This document shows positions 25,890 through 32,606 of a stretch of 42,969 nucleotides of DNA, in pieces. The notes beneath the pieces are model-generated. The model was not told where the DNA came from, did not search any database, and was given only the letters and a program-made list of their open reading frames with translations. A program made the translations under genes and the position numbers. Positions within the stretch are counted from its first letter, which is position 1, and every line of letters starts with the position of its first letter. The stretch comes from an uncultured bacterium (GTDB taxonomy: Bacteria > Cyanobacteriota > Vampirovibrionia > Gastranaerophilales > Gastranaerophilaceae), in contig CACXDL010000001.1 of assembly GCA_902766395.1 (NCBI GenBank), positions 1-42,969 of the forward strand, written 5' to 3'.

Positions 25890-26246
25890 TTATACTACGG
25901 CTTTATATTTGTAAAATTTTATATAGCAATTGCCACTTATAAACGAATCAGTTGCTCCGGATTTTAAGCGATCTCTCAAAACATTTTGTCCTGCTAAAAA
26001 ACCATCTGCCTGTATACCGTTTATATAAGATTTTGTTCTACTTATTTTATTTATAACTACAAATACAGACTCTCTTGAGAACAATACATCTTTGGGGAGT
26101 TTTTTAATATCGGTTATAACCAATTCAGATTTTTTTTTCTCACCTTCTAAAACTTTAATATAATCCTTTTCATTTTTAGAATTTATAAATTTTTCATAGT
26201 TTTCATCATTTAGTAATATTTTTTCAATCTCTTTGTCTTCTTTCAT
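25890..26246 (-). CDS. Unknown phage-cluster protein
   Basis: This 118-residue protein is not recognised. The N-terminal half is charged and helical (EKILLNDENYEKF, KVLEGEKKKSE). The C-terminal half has beta-like strands ending FISGNCYIKFYKYKAVV. A GTG 6 bp upstream is in frame, but ATG 26246 has GAGG 5 nt before it. It is packed between terS (12 bp) and the GNAT gene (1 bp), so a small head or head-completion protein is plausible. Confidence 0.6.
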   Translation of the reverse strand: MKEDKEIEKILLNDENYEKFINSKNEKDYIKVLEGEKKKSELVITDIKKLPKDVLFSRESVFVVINKISRTKSYINGIQADGFLAGQNVLRDRLKSGATDSFISGNCYIKFYKYKAVV

Positions 26247-26258
26247 ATACACCTCATC

Positions 26259-26699
26259 TTAAATCTTTTTGTCATCCAAATTTGAAATAGTTATAATTTT
26301 TGCTTCTTTATGTTCCGGCTTATCTTCACCTGCGGCATTAAATCCCATATATTTACATAAGCTTTCTAGAGCTTTAAGCGCAGCACCTGAATCTCTTAAC
26401 TTTTGCTTTCCGGTATAATTACCGTCTTTATCTAAGATATCTTCATGTTCAAGTGAGAATTCAGCAATTTGTAAAAGTTTCTGAATTACGTACCCTTTCG
26501 GAACATTAAGAGCATCAATTTGTTTTTTAAGTTGTACCTTTATCTCGTTTATAATTGCATCATTTGCTAATAATCCTGTTGCAATTTTTTTTGGCTTCGC
26601 AGACTTATAACCTGCAAGCAAAACGGATTTTTCACCATCTAATGTCTTTATATACTCTGATACGAATAATTTTTGTTGTTCTGTTAATTGTTTCATCAT
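26259..26699 (-). CDS. Phage terminase small subunit
   Basis: TerS recognises the DNA to be packaged. The 146-residue protein opens LTEQQKLFVSEYIKTLDGEK, then AGYKSAKPKKIATGLL, the N-terminal helix-turn-helix pattern of Terminase_2-type small subunits. DSGAALKALESLCKYMGF is a typical later oligomerisation segment. Here terS is separated from terL by three genes, whereas they are usually adjacent. The start follows an A/T-rich leader without a clear Shine-Dalgarno; the second Met is an alternative. Confidence 0.8.
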   Translation of the reverse strand: MMKQLTEQQKLFVSEYIKTLDGEKSVLLAGYKSAKPKKIATGLLANDAIINEIKVQLKKQIDALNVPKGYVIQKLLQIAEFSLEHEDILDKDGNYTGKQKLRDSGAALKALESLCKYMGFNAAGEDKPEHKEAKIITISNLDDKKI

Positions 26700-26719
26700 G
26701 TTACATTTCTTATAATAAT

Positions 26720-26748
26720 TTGTAATTTTTTCATAAAATTTGTATAAT
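26720..26748 (+). promoter_or_regulatory. Plus-strand promoter inside the phage cluster
   Basis: TTGTAA (26720-26725), a 17-bp spacer and TATAAT (26743-26748). It points opposite to every neighbouring gene and leads into the terminator at 26785-26820. Confidence 0.62.
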
Positions 26749-26754
26749 AAACAT

Positions 26755-26820
26755 GCTATTTATATTTCGGCTAGTGTAAATCTTAACAGGGGGGAATGAA
26801 AACGACTTCCTGTTTTTTTT
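26755..26820 (+). ncRNA. Predicted small RNA of about 65 nt between terS and the tail-adaptor gene
   Basis: A promoter at 26720-26748 and an intrinsic terminator ending at 26820 bracket this stretch on the plus strand, while all surrounding genes are on the minus strand. No reading frame of note lies inside. The 3' half is a hairpin with a GA-rich loop. The RNA would end 4 bp before the 3' end of the tail-adaptor gene, so it is antisense mainly to the intergenic leader of terS. Expression is not shown. Confidence 0.55.
26785..26820 (+). terminator. Intrinsic terminator of the predicted small RNA
   Basis: AACAGG plus AA (with a GGGG bulge, 26785-26796) pairs with TTCCTGTT (26807-26814) around a 10-nt loop, and the T-run reaches 26820. 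The minus strand has no T-run, so the terminator works only in the plus direction. Confidence 0.7.
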
Positions 26821-26824
26821 GTCC

Positions 26825-27466
26825 TTATTCTCGGTATAATCTGATTTTTGAAGCCTCTTTTGCATAAATAGAACACTTCGATTTTAAATTCCTCAAAGCT
26901 TCTTTATACATGCTCATCCAATAATTGAAGCGGACATAAGAAGGATTAGCCTTGAGCCTTAGACATGCTCCGTATACAAGTATTTGCTCTGCAAAAGGCA
27001 TGGGTATAAGGGACTTATCCTGAGCATTTGTCATGTCATCTACAAGATCACCGTCAGAATTTTGGGCCGATTTAGATGTATAATAAAATATTTCAGCATT
27101 TTTTGCCTGCGAAAATTTTGGGAGAAAAATCTTATTATCTATAGAAAAATAATACCCTTGGGGAATATTCTCTTTAGATACAAAGATTTTTTTATCCTTA
27201 CAATATTCATAGTTTTTCCCGTCAATTATAAAATATAAAATTCGCCCATCTACCGGCGTTATAATTTCTGATGAATTTGCCGGAATTGAGATATTCTTAT
27301 ATTTTAGAAGGAAATCCCATTCATCAGAATTACATATTTCCTTGTTAATTATATTTAAAATATTCTTGATTCTTTTATGATCATTTTTTACCAGTTCTGC
27401 CATTGAAGCAACTTCTTTATAATTTAATTCAAGTAAACATTTATTTATCAATTCAAAAAAATTCAT
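26825..27466 (-). CDS. Tail-adaptor / tail-tube-A-like protein
   Basis: The 213-residue protein starts with helices (FFELINKCLLELNYKEV, then RIKNILNIINKEICNSDEWDFLLK), followed by a beta-rich middle (ISIPANSSEIITPVDGRILYF) and a helical end. This order of an N-terminal helical bundle, W-x-F-L, a beta domain and a late NPSYVRFNYWMSMYKEAL block resembles T7 gp11 / P22 gp4-type adaptors that close the portal. The match is by pattern only. It lies between the scaffold-like gene and the small-RNA locus. Confidence 0.55.
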   Translation of the reverse strand: MNFFELINKCLLELNYKEVASMAELVKNDHKRIKNILNIINKEICNSDEWDFLLKYKNISIPANSSEIITPVDGRILYFIIDGKNYEYCKDKKIFVSKENIPQGYYFSIDNKIFLPKFSQAKNAEIFYYTSKSAQNSDGDLVDDMTNAQDKSLIPMPFAEQILVYGACLRLKANPSYVRFNYWMSMYKEALRNLKSKCSIYAKEASKIRLYRE

Positions 27467-27484
27467 TAATAATCTCCTTTAAAA

Positions 27485-27514
27485 GGCAAAGGCAAGTTAG
27501 TTCTCGCCTTTGCC
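27485..27514 (-). terminator. Hairpin after the scaffold-like gene
   Basis: GGCAAAGGC/GCCTTTGCC, a perfect 9-bp stem with a 12-nt loop, is followed on the minus strand by TTTT just before the next ribosome binding site. It is probably a weak terminator or attenuator. Confidence 0.55.
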
Positions 27515-27525
27515 GGTTTGCACAA

Positions 27526-28173
27526 CTACTTAATCAGCCCTAATTTTACCTGTTCCATTATGAGCTTTTCGTTTTTGACAAACTCATCACCACTCATTTT
27601 GCCGATTTCTTCACGTGTAAAAGGCTTAACAATTCCACTTTTATCAGAAGAAGCATTTTGAGCATAAGATGTCAAACGGCTTTTTGCAGATAAATTTTCA
27701 TCATTAAGATTTTTATCATGTTCAGATTTTTTCAAATAACCATCTATTGCAGAATCTTCCAACATTTTTGCAATTTGAGCTATTTTAAAAATTTCATCTT
27801 TATCCACATCTAGGCCCTTAAGATACTCAAGCAGCGGTAACCTTCTGTCATTTGCAAAGAACTCAGGATTTTCTTCATTAAACAAATCAAGAGGGTTTGG
27901 CTCTTTTATATTATTTTGTGGCTGATTTTGAGTCTGAGCCAGAGATAGAGCATCAAGGGATTTTTGCTTAAATTCTTGCAGAGTTTTTGATTTGCTTTCC
28001 AATACTGCCAAGAGAGACTGACCTTGTTCTTTTGTGATAACTCCCTGCTGAATTAGCAAAAACAGATTTTTAATATCATTTTGGATTGCTCCATCCAGTT
28101 GCTGAAAAATATCTTTGTAGGCTATCTGCGGAGTCACGGCAGATGAAAGACCTGTTATATTTTGGTTTTGCAT
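27526..28173 (-). CDS. Scaffold-like virion assembly protein
   Basis: The 215-residue, highly charged, mostly helical protein is rich in Gln and Asn, with a disordered middle (QTQNQPQNNIKEPNPLDLFN). Size, composition and position next to the capsid gene fit a scaffolding protein; an internal virion protein is the alternative. The C-terminal segment (184-215) has FTREEIGKMSGDEFVKNEKL, which recurs in the DUF6973-like protein. In P22 the scaffold C-terminus docks on the coat; the same role here is inference. Its ATG overlaps the stop of the upstream gene (TAATG). Confidence 0.62.
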   Translation of the reverse strand: MQNQNITGLSSAVTPQIAYKDIFQQLDGAIQNDIKNLFLLIQQGVITKEQGQSLLAVLESKSKTLQEFKQKSLDALSLAQTQNQPQNNIKEPNPLDLFNEENPEFFANDRRLPLLEYLKGLDVDKDEIFKIAQIAKMLEDSAIDGYLKKSEHDKNLNDENLSAKSRLTSYAQNASSDKSGIVKPFTREEIGKMSGDEFVKNEKLIMEQVKLGLIK

Positions 28174-28424
28174 TATTTATACTCCTTTTCTTTAGGCAAA
28201 GAATTCATATATTCAACTGCAATTTCAACAGCATCATCTATAAATCTGGATAATAAAGCAGAAATTATAGCCTTTACGAAAGAGGAAAACGGTAGGTTAT
28301 TTACAATATATTCAATTGCCAATCTTTTTTTAGCCTGACCGTTGCCAGAGCCTAACTCAGATTCTGCAACTAATACTGCATTCTTTGCCAAATTTAAAAT
28401 TATTTCTTTAAGTTTTATAAACAT
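28173..28424 (-). CDS. Small phage protein resembling the LL-H-type holin domain
   Basis: The 83-residue protein AKNAVLVAESELGSGNGQAK, then KKRLAIEYIVNNLPF and IDDAVEIAVEYMNSL, follows the pattern 'AVxxxExxxGSGxGxxKxxxAIxxL ... IExAV' that I recall from LL-H-family holins. The N-terminal membrane helix usual in those holins is absent; only weak hydrophobicity lies at about 48-62. It may therefore be a soluble relative rather than a working holin. It is translationally coupled to the scaffold-like gene. Confidence 0.5.
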   Translation of the reverse strand: MFIKLKEIILNLAKNAVLVAESELGSGNGQAKKRLAIEYIVNNLPFSSFVKAIISALLSRFIDDAVEIAVEYMNSLPKEKEYK

Positions 28425-28442
28425 AGATTTCTCCTTTTCGGG

Positions 28443-28486
28443 GTTTAATACTATCCAAAACTATAAGTTTTTGGATAGTATTAAAC
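28443..28486. repeat. 18-bp perfect inverted repeat after the capsid gene
   Basis: Arms 28443-28460 and 28469-28486 pair without mismatch around an 8-nt loop. Neither side has a T-run, so it is likelier to be an mRNA-stabilising or processing hairpin, or a protein site, than a terminator. It separates the capsid gene from the holin-like and scaffold-like genes. Confidence 0.75.
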
Positions 28487-28499
28487 GAATCTTAAATTA

Positions 28500-29411
28500 T
28501 TAAGGATTAGAAGTTGTTTCTGTTGTTTCTGTTGTTGTAGTAGTTGTCGTTGTAGTAACAGGAGCAGAAACTATCATCTTAGCTAAAGCCTTTGGTTGTA
28601 CAGTTTTTGCACCATATAAGTACAAACCTCTTACTAAGTCAGAAAAGCTGTCTTTGTCTCTGAGGCTTTCTATTTTCGCAAGTTGTGAAGCAAATGTAAT
28701 TGCATCATTTGTACCTGCAAGAATATAATAATTTCCGTTTACCGCAGATAAATTAGTACTTACCAACACATCCATGCCGGCAATACGACCAATTGAACCT
28801 TCTCTTAAAGTAGTATCTGCAACATTGTGAGCACTGATAAATTCAGGGCTTTGAAGCAAGTATGATTCAATAGTCGGATTAATGATTACCCATGGCTTAA
28901 CACCGGAATAAACAGCATTTGAATTTTTTAAAGCTAAAGATAATTTTACAAAATTTTCATACACTGTAGATTTATTCAATTCAATCGGAGAATCCTCTGA
29001 CCCTACAGTATTGGCACTGACAACATCTGTATGGAAGGCTAACAAATATGAATCTTGTACTTCTTCAATAGCTCTTTTTGCGTTTTCTAAATGTGCTTCT
29101 AATATATTTGTATTCGCCTGAGCTTTTGCTACATCATCAATTTTAAAAGCAAAAAATTTCTTCTGATCAATTTCGAGATCCATAGATGTAGGGGTTAAAG
29201 AAGAATACTCAATACTGTCAGAAGTTAGCGTTGACACCGAGACTTCAGCAGGAGTAATAATTTTCACAACATCACCCTGTTGTTTAATATCCCCTTCCCA
29301 ATTTTTGTTTACACATTGCATCATTACACAATTTTTTTCCAAGATTTTGTTAAGTTTTTGGCTCCACAATTCCGGAATGAACGCGGAGTAAGAAGTTGAA
29401 AAATCGCTCAT
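28500..29411 (-). CDS. Major capsid protein with poly-threonine tail
   Basis: The 303-residue protein is consistent with the HK97/P22-type coat fold. SAFIPELWSQKLNKILEKNC opens an N-arm; GDIKQQGDVVKI, KKFFAFKIDDVAKAQAN, PWVIINPTIESYLLQSPEF and GRIAGMDVLVSTNL are typical coat blocks. The last 20 residues are almost all Thr with a few Glu and Ser, an unusual low-complexity extension that is probably exposed on the particle. GAAAGGAA precedes the ATG. It is preceded by a long hairpin and T-run that ends the upstream gene's message. Confidence 0.85.
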   Translation of the reverse strand: MSDFSTSYSAFIPELWSQKLNKILEKNCVMMQCVNKNWEGDIKQQGDVVKIITPAEVSVSTLTSDSIEYSSLTPTSMDLEIDQKKFFAFKIDDVAKAQANTNILEAHLENAKRAIEEVQDSYLLAFHTDVVSANTVGSEDSPIELNKSTVYENFVKLSLALKNSNAVYSGVKPWVIINPTIESYLLQSPEFISAHNVADTTLREGSIGRIAGMDVLVSTNLSAVNGNYYILAGTNDAITFASQLAKIESLRDKDSFSDLVRGLYLYGAKTVQPKALAKMIVSAPVTTTTTTTTTETTETTSNP

Positions 29412-29474
29412 TTCATTTCCTTTCTTTTACTAAATGTACACATACTTTTATGAGTGGTGAAAAATAAAAAAAAT

Positions 29475-29538
29475 GAATGGTATAGACATAAAATACAAAT
29501 TGAAGTATAGAATTAGAAAAAGGGAGTCTTTACCATTC
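29475..29538 (-). terminator. Long stem plus T-run upstream of the capsid gene
   Basis: GAATGGTATAGAC (29475-29487) pairs with GTCTTTACCATTC (29526-29538) with one mismatch around a 38-nt loop. On the minus strand it is followed by a T-rich tract (29474-29461), so it may end the message of the connector-like gene. Confidence 0.5.
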
Positions 29539-29554
29539 AAAAGAAATAGCACTA

Positions 29555-31075
29555 CTAATCATCGTTATATATTTCTCTAAATTGTAAACCTATTATTGAA
29601 CAGTTATCATCAATACTATGCCCCTCAACACATAATTGAACAGAAAAACTGCTTCCGCATATTTCTGCTTTTTCAATATTATCTGCCCCAATAGACCATA
29701 CCGGGACATTGCTGTCATCTGTTGGCCAAAAGCAATCCGGATCATCTAACATTTCATCATCAGACCACATCAATTGATTTAAACGTCTTGAATATATTAA
29801 TTCTCTGTCCTCACAATAATTTTCATCAAAATCTTTATATACAGAGAATAAAAACTTATTGTCATAATTATCATCCAGGACAAAATAAAATTCATCTATC
29901 ATCTTGCGATGATGAGGCTGATTAAAGGACAAAAATGGAGATTTCCACATAAACTCAATAATCTCACCATTAAATGTCGTTCCGGCATTTTCTATATAAA
30001 CCTTGCCCTGCGCATCTGCAGTAATAACATCATTATGAAATATTGTTCCGCATGTAATATTCTGAGGTAAAACTCGTTTATACCAGGAATGGTTTACATA
30101 ATCATTTATCCAAATAGTATGGAAATAATTTTCATTAATAAACGGGAATAAAAACCACATTTGATGATTATTCTTATAATGTATCGCAATAGAGGTACTT
30201 ATTTTATTTTGATCTATTTTTGAAAATACGGAAGATATATTTTTAGAGATCTCTGATCCTAAGCGTATTTGGTTTAATTCTCCAACCTGCTCCAATGCAT
30301 ATATACCATTACTCAAAAAATACTGTTTATTATCTACATTTACAACTGCGCTATCTGAATATGATCCTTTATCTGCAAAAGGAATAATAGCAAAATCATC
30401 AGGACTAGATCCCGAAAGAAGATAAACTCTCTCTTTTTTATATATAGCCAGATAATCTTTATAAGATGCCATCGCTGTAATATCAGCCGTATCAGTATAA
30501 AAATCATTTATATAACCTGCATCATCTTCCTGAGTAAAATCATCATACGTACCTAAGGCTGAATAATAAATTGTAGAACCCTTTGAGCACCAAACTCGCC
30601 CTTTGTAGACTTCAATGCAATCAGGGATAATGCTCTGGCCATGAGAGTCAATTAAATTACAATTTTCTACTTCGTAAAACTCATTATTTTTTATATAAAA
30701 AAGAGAATCTGACTCAGTTACAACAAGCATCCCTCTTAAAAATGGGGTCATCTTTACTTTTTCGCCTGATAATGTTTTATTAACAAGAGTTAAAGATGAA
30801 GAATTTTCTTGATATATATAAATTTTTCCGGAAGATGTAGTTATAACCAATTTATAAACATCCTGGGATTCCATTTCTTTCATAGAGATAATGCTATCAG
30901 TCTCAGGAAGCTCAAATAGTAACATATTCCCCTTTTGCTTTTTTATGCCTTTATTTTCAAAAATCTCGACATTTTTAGAATCTGCCCAATACAAATTTTT
31001 AGTGTCTAGCCCCAATCCGGTTTTAGTAAGACTTTGATTTATTCCCCCGGACAAATCGAAATAATTAATTTCCAT
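29555..31075 (-). CDS. Tail/connector protein of the P22 gp10 / tail-tube-B type
   Basis: The 506-residue protein begins with LSGGINQS, then YWADSKNVEIFENKGIKKQKGN, a start common in podovirus tail-hub or stabilisation proteins. The middle has repeated beta-strand blades (YKLVITTSSGKIYIY, GMLVVTESDSLFYIKNNEFY, GRVWCSKGSTIYYSA, YLAIYKKERVYLLSG), suggesting a beta-propeller. It would lie below the adaptor at the end of the short tail. No tailspike or fibre gene follows. AAAGG lies 8 nt before the ATG. Confidence 0.62.
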   Translation of the reverse strand: MEINYFDLSGGINQSLTKTGLGLDTKNLYWADSKNVEIFENKGIKKQKGNMLLFELPETDSIISMKEMESQDVYKLVITTSSGKIYIYQENSSSLTLVNKTLSGEKVKMTPFLRGMLVVTESDSLFYIKNNEFYEVENCNLIDSHGQSIIPDCIEVYKGRVWCSKGSTIYYSALGTYDDFTQEDDAGYINDFYTDTADITAMASYKDYLAIYKKERVYLLSGSSPDDFAIIPFADKGSYSDSAVVNVDNKQYFLSNGIYALEQVGELNQIRLGSEISKNISSVFSKIDQNKISTSIAIHYKNNHQMWFLFPFINENYFHTIWINDYVNHSWYKRVLPQNITCGTIFHNDVITADAQGKVYIENAGTTFNGEIIEFMWKSPFLSFNQPHHRKMIDEFYFVLDDNYDNKFLFSVYKDFDENYCEDRELIYSRRLNQLMWSDDEMLDDPDCFWPTDDSNVPVWSIGADNIEKAEICGSSFSVQLCVEGHSIDDNCSIIGLQFREIYNDD

Positions 31076-31079
31076 AAAT

Positions 31080-31577
31080 TTAACCTTTCAAATATTTTTC
31101 AAAATACCAACGTACTTTTGTTCTTATAAAACTTCCTATTTCCGATCTTTGGACCCACTTATAAGGAGGAAGATAAATGATATCAATTTTTCCATAACTG
31201 GCTGTTTTTGCATGTTTTACCCCAAATTCATAATGTGTCATCACATTTTCCGGAGAAATTTTAATATTGTATTCTGCGCATAATTTGGCACATAAAGACA
31301 TACAAGATTCAAACTGCTTTAAGGTTATCGGATAACCGCCAGGATATTTATCAGACTTAAAGCCTGACATTGCACACATCGCAACACCTATTGAACCGGT
31401 GTTTCCTCCCCCTGTATGGGCGGCATATTTATTATCTTCGCAATTCAAATTATCTTCCGGCTTGAAATCACCATTATATATTTTCCCATCTTTATCAATC
31501 AAATAATGATAAAAATGTTTTTCAAATGATGTAGGGTAATATCTTCCGGCAGTCCAATGAATAATAATCCTTTTCAT
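31080..31577 (-). CDS. N-acetylmuramoyl-L-alanine amidase (Amidase_2 / PGRP type)
   Basis: This zinc amidase cuts the lactyl-amide bond in peptidoglycan. The 165-residue protein has IIIHWTAG (H7), YAAHTGGGNTGSIGVAM (H54) and MTHYEFG (H115), then K130 and D132 in place of the usual second ligand region. The order matches T7-lysozyme-like Amidase_2 enzymes. There is no signal peptide, so in a phage setting it needs a holin or acts on the particle. Its ATG overlaps the stop of the LuxR-type gene by 4 bp (coupled translation). Confidence 0.85.
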   Translation of the reverse strand: MKRIIIHWTAGRYYPTSFEKHFYHYLIDKDGKIYNGDFKPEDNLNCEDNKYAAHTGGGNTGSIGVAMCAMSGFKSDKYPGGYPITLKQFESCMSLCAKLCAEYNIKISPENVMTHYEFGVKHAKTASYGKIDIIYLPPYKWVQRSEIGSFIRTKVRWYFEKYLKG

Positions 31578-31792
31578 TTTAAAAACCTTTCACTTATTTT
31601 CCACTTTGGATTCCGCTTAAGATATTTTATTGCTGCATTTACTCTGTTTCTTGCCTTTAATTTTAAACATACTCTTATCATATACGTCTGTACCGTTCTG
31701 ACGGATAAATGTAGTTTATTCGCAGTTTCCTTATCAGAGTAACCACACGCAATAAGAGTTAAGACCTCAAATTCTTTCTGTGATAATGTCAT
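31574..31792 (-). CDS. Minimal LuxR/GerE-type HTH protein
   Basis: The 72-residue protein is just a GerE helix-turn-helix: LSQKEFEVLTLIACGYSDKE, ANKLHLSVRTVQTYMIRVCL, KLKARNRVNAAIKY. It lacks the receiver or autoinducer domain of full regulators. It is the only clear transcription factor in the phage-like cluster and is coupled by a 4-bp overlap to the amidase gene. It could be an activator of the cluster. The start has AAAGGAAG 4 nt upstream. Confidence 0.85.
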   Translation of the reverse strand: MTLSQKEFEVLTLIACGYSDKETANKLHLSVRTVQTYMIRVCLKLKARNRVNAAIKYLKRNPKWKISERFLK

Positions 31793-31873
31793 AAACTTCC
31801 TTTGATATTACTATCTTGACCATGTTACATTAAGAACAAAGAAAAAATTTAATAATATTTCCATAAATAAAAT

Positions 31874-31900
31874 AAATGGTGAGAATTTATCCCACCATTT
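31874..31900 (-). terminator. Hairpin after the Zn-ribbon gene
   Basis: AAATGGTG (31874-31881) and CACCATTT (31893-31900). On the minus strand it is followed by a T-rich stretch. It is a weak terminator between the Zn-ribbon gene and the HTH gene. Confidence 0.5.
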
Positions 31901-31939
31901 GACAGATAGAGTAAATGGAATGAAATACTCTTATAAGTA

Positions 31940-32338
31940 TTACAAAGTGGAGTTTATACGACCTATTTTTAGGTTAGATATATTTGAATAGCACCTTTTT
32001 TTTACACCGTATTCGTTATAATTAAGATAAAAAGAACCTTTAGCATATTTTGAATAATCTATGATTTTTCTTTCGTACAAAATTTTCAACTTTAATTTTT
32101 TCAGCATCTTTTTTGCACTTTTATTTATATAACGGAGCGAGGATATTTCATTATTTTTATCAACCCTTGTCACTTGTAAAACAGTATGCCCGCAATTAGG
32201 GCATTTTGATAAATAATCTAATTCACACAGCAAATAGTCTTCTGTAGGCGAAAGCACAAAACTTCTGGTTCTGCGCAAGCCCCCACAGCAATGAATATAT
32301 CCCATAAACACACTCTTCCGGCTTACATACATCGGCAA
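31940..32338 (-). CDS. Zinc-ribbon protein, first gene of the phage-like cluster
   Basis: The 132-residue protein is basic and small. IHCCGG near residue 16 and KCPNCGHTV near 45 supply a four-Cys zinc site. The rest (YINKSAKKMLKKLKLKILYE, then KRCYSNISNLKIGRI) is Lys-rich. No known family is assigned; such proteins occur as small phage DNA- or RNA-binding factors. It is separated from the HTH gene by 147 bp holding a hairpin. Confidence 0.6.
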   Translation of the reverse strand: MPMYVSRKSVFMGYIHCCGGLRRTRSFVLSPTEDYLLCELDYLSKCPNCGHTVLQVTRVDKNNEISSLRYINKSAKKMLKKLKLKILYERKIIDYSKYAKGSFYLNYNEYGVKKRCYSNISNLKIGRINSTL

Positions 32339-32371
32339 ACAACTTTATCATCAAAGATCTTTATAAATCTT

Positions 32372-32479
32372 AGAGGCTTTTAATGCCTCCGGACGTGAGC
32401 CTTAACCGATCACATCATTAGTATAGTACTTTTTACAAAAAAATAAAGTCCGCAAAAATACGTCAGTAAAAATACGGAC
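32372..32479. promoter_or_regulatory. Repeats upstream of the phage-like cluster
   Basis: Between the Zn-ribbon gene and the histidine kinase (268 bp) lie a GAGGC/GCCTC hairpin (32372-32388), a minus-strand TATACT -10-like box near 32420, and an inverted pair GTCCG (32448-32452)/CGGAC (32475-32479). The last encloses two copies of AAAAATACG (32454-32462 and 32468-32476). This is a candidate control region for the cluster. The rest of the gap is A/T tracts. Confidence 0.45.
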
Positions 32480-32572
32480 AAAAAACCGCTTGAAAGTAAG
32501 ATATATTATAGAAAATAATTAAAAAAATTTTTTTAGCAGAATAAAAAATTTTTTTTAAATTATTTTACCAAC

Positions 32573-32600
32573 TTGCCAAAAATCATGCTCTATTTAAAAT
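32573..32600 (+). promoter_or_regulatory. Promoter for a leaderless histidine kinase mRNA
   Basis: TTGCCA (32573-32578), 16 bp, TAAAAT (32595-32600), then 6 nt to the ATG at 32607. No Shine-Dalgarno is present. Confidence 0.55.
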
Positions 32601-32606
32601 ATAATT

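Larger units (their letters stand above)
19777..32338 (-). mobile_element. Compact podovirus-like structural cluster (defective prophage, satellite or domesticated particle)
   Basis: The minus-strand block contains genes for capsid, scaffold-like protein, portal, small and large terminase, tail-adaptor-like and connector-like proteins, an amidase and a LuxR-type HTH protein, followed by accessory genes. I find no integrase, recombinase, replication gene, CI-type repressor, tape measure, tail fibre or tailspike. Base composition resembles the host. The right edge is set by the Zn-ribbon gene and its upstream region; the left edge is uncertain (19.7-22.3 kb). No attachment-site repeats were found by eye. 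Confidence 0.75.

Noticed and set aside
26785..26810. GGGGGAATGAAAAC resembles the end of some CRISPR repeats.
   Set aside because: It occurs once, with no spacer-repeat periodicity here or elsewhere in the window and no cas gene. The sequence is explained as a terminator stem and loop.
28173..28424. Calling the 83-residue protein a true holin.
   Set aside because: The holin-like motif pattern is present but a proper membrane helix is not, so only resemblance is claimed.
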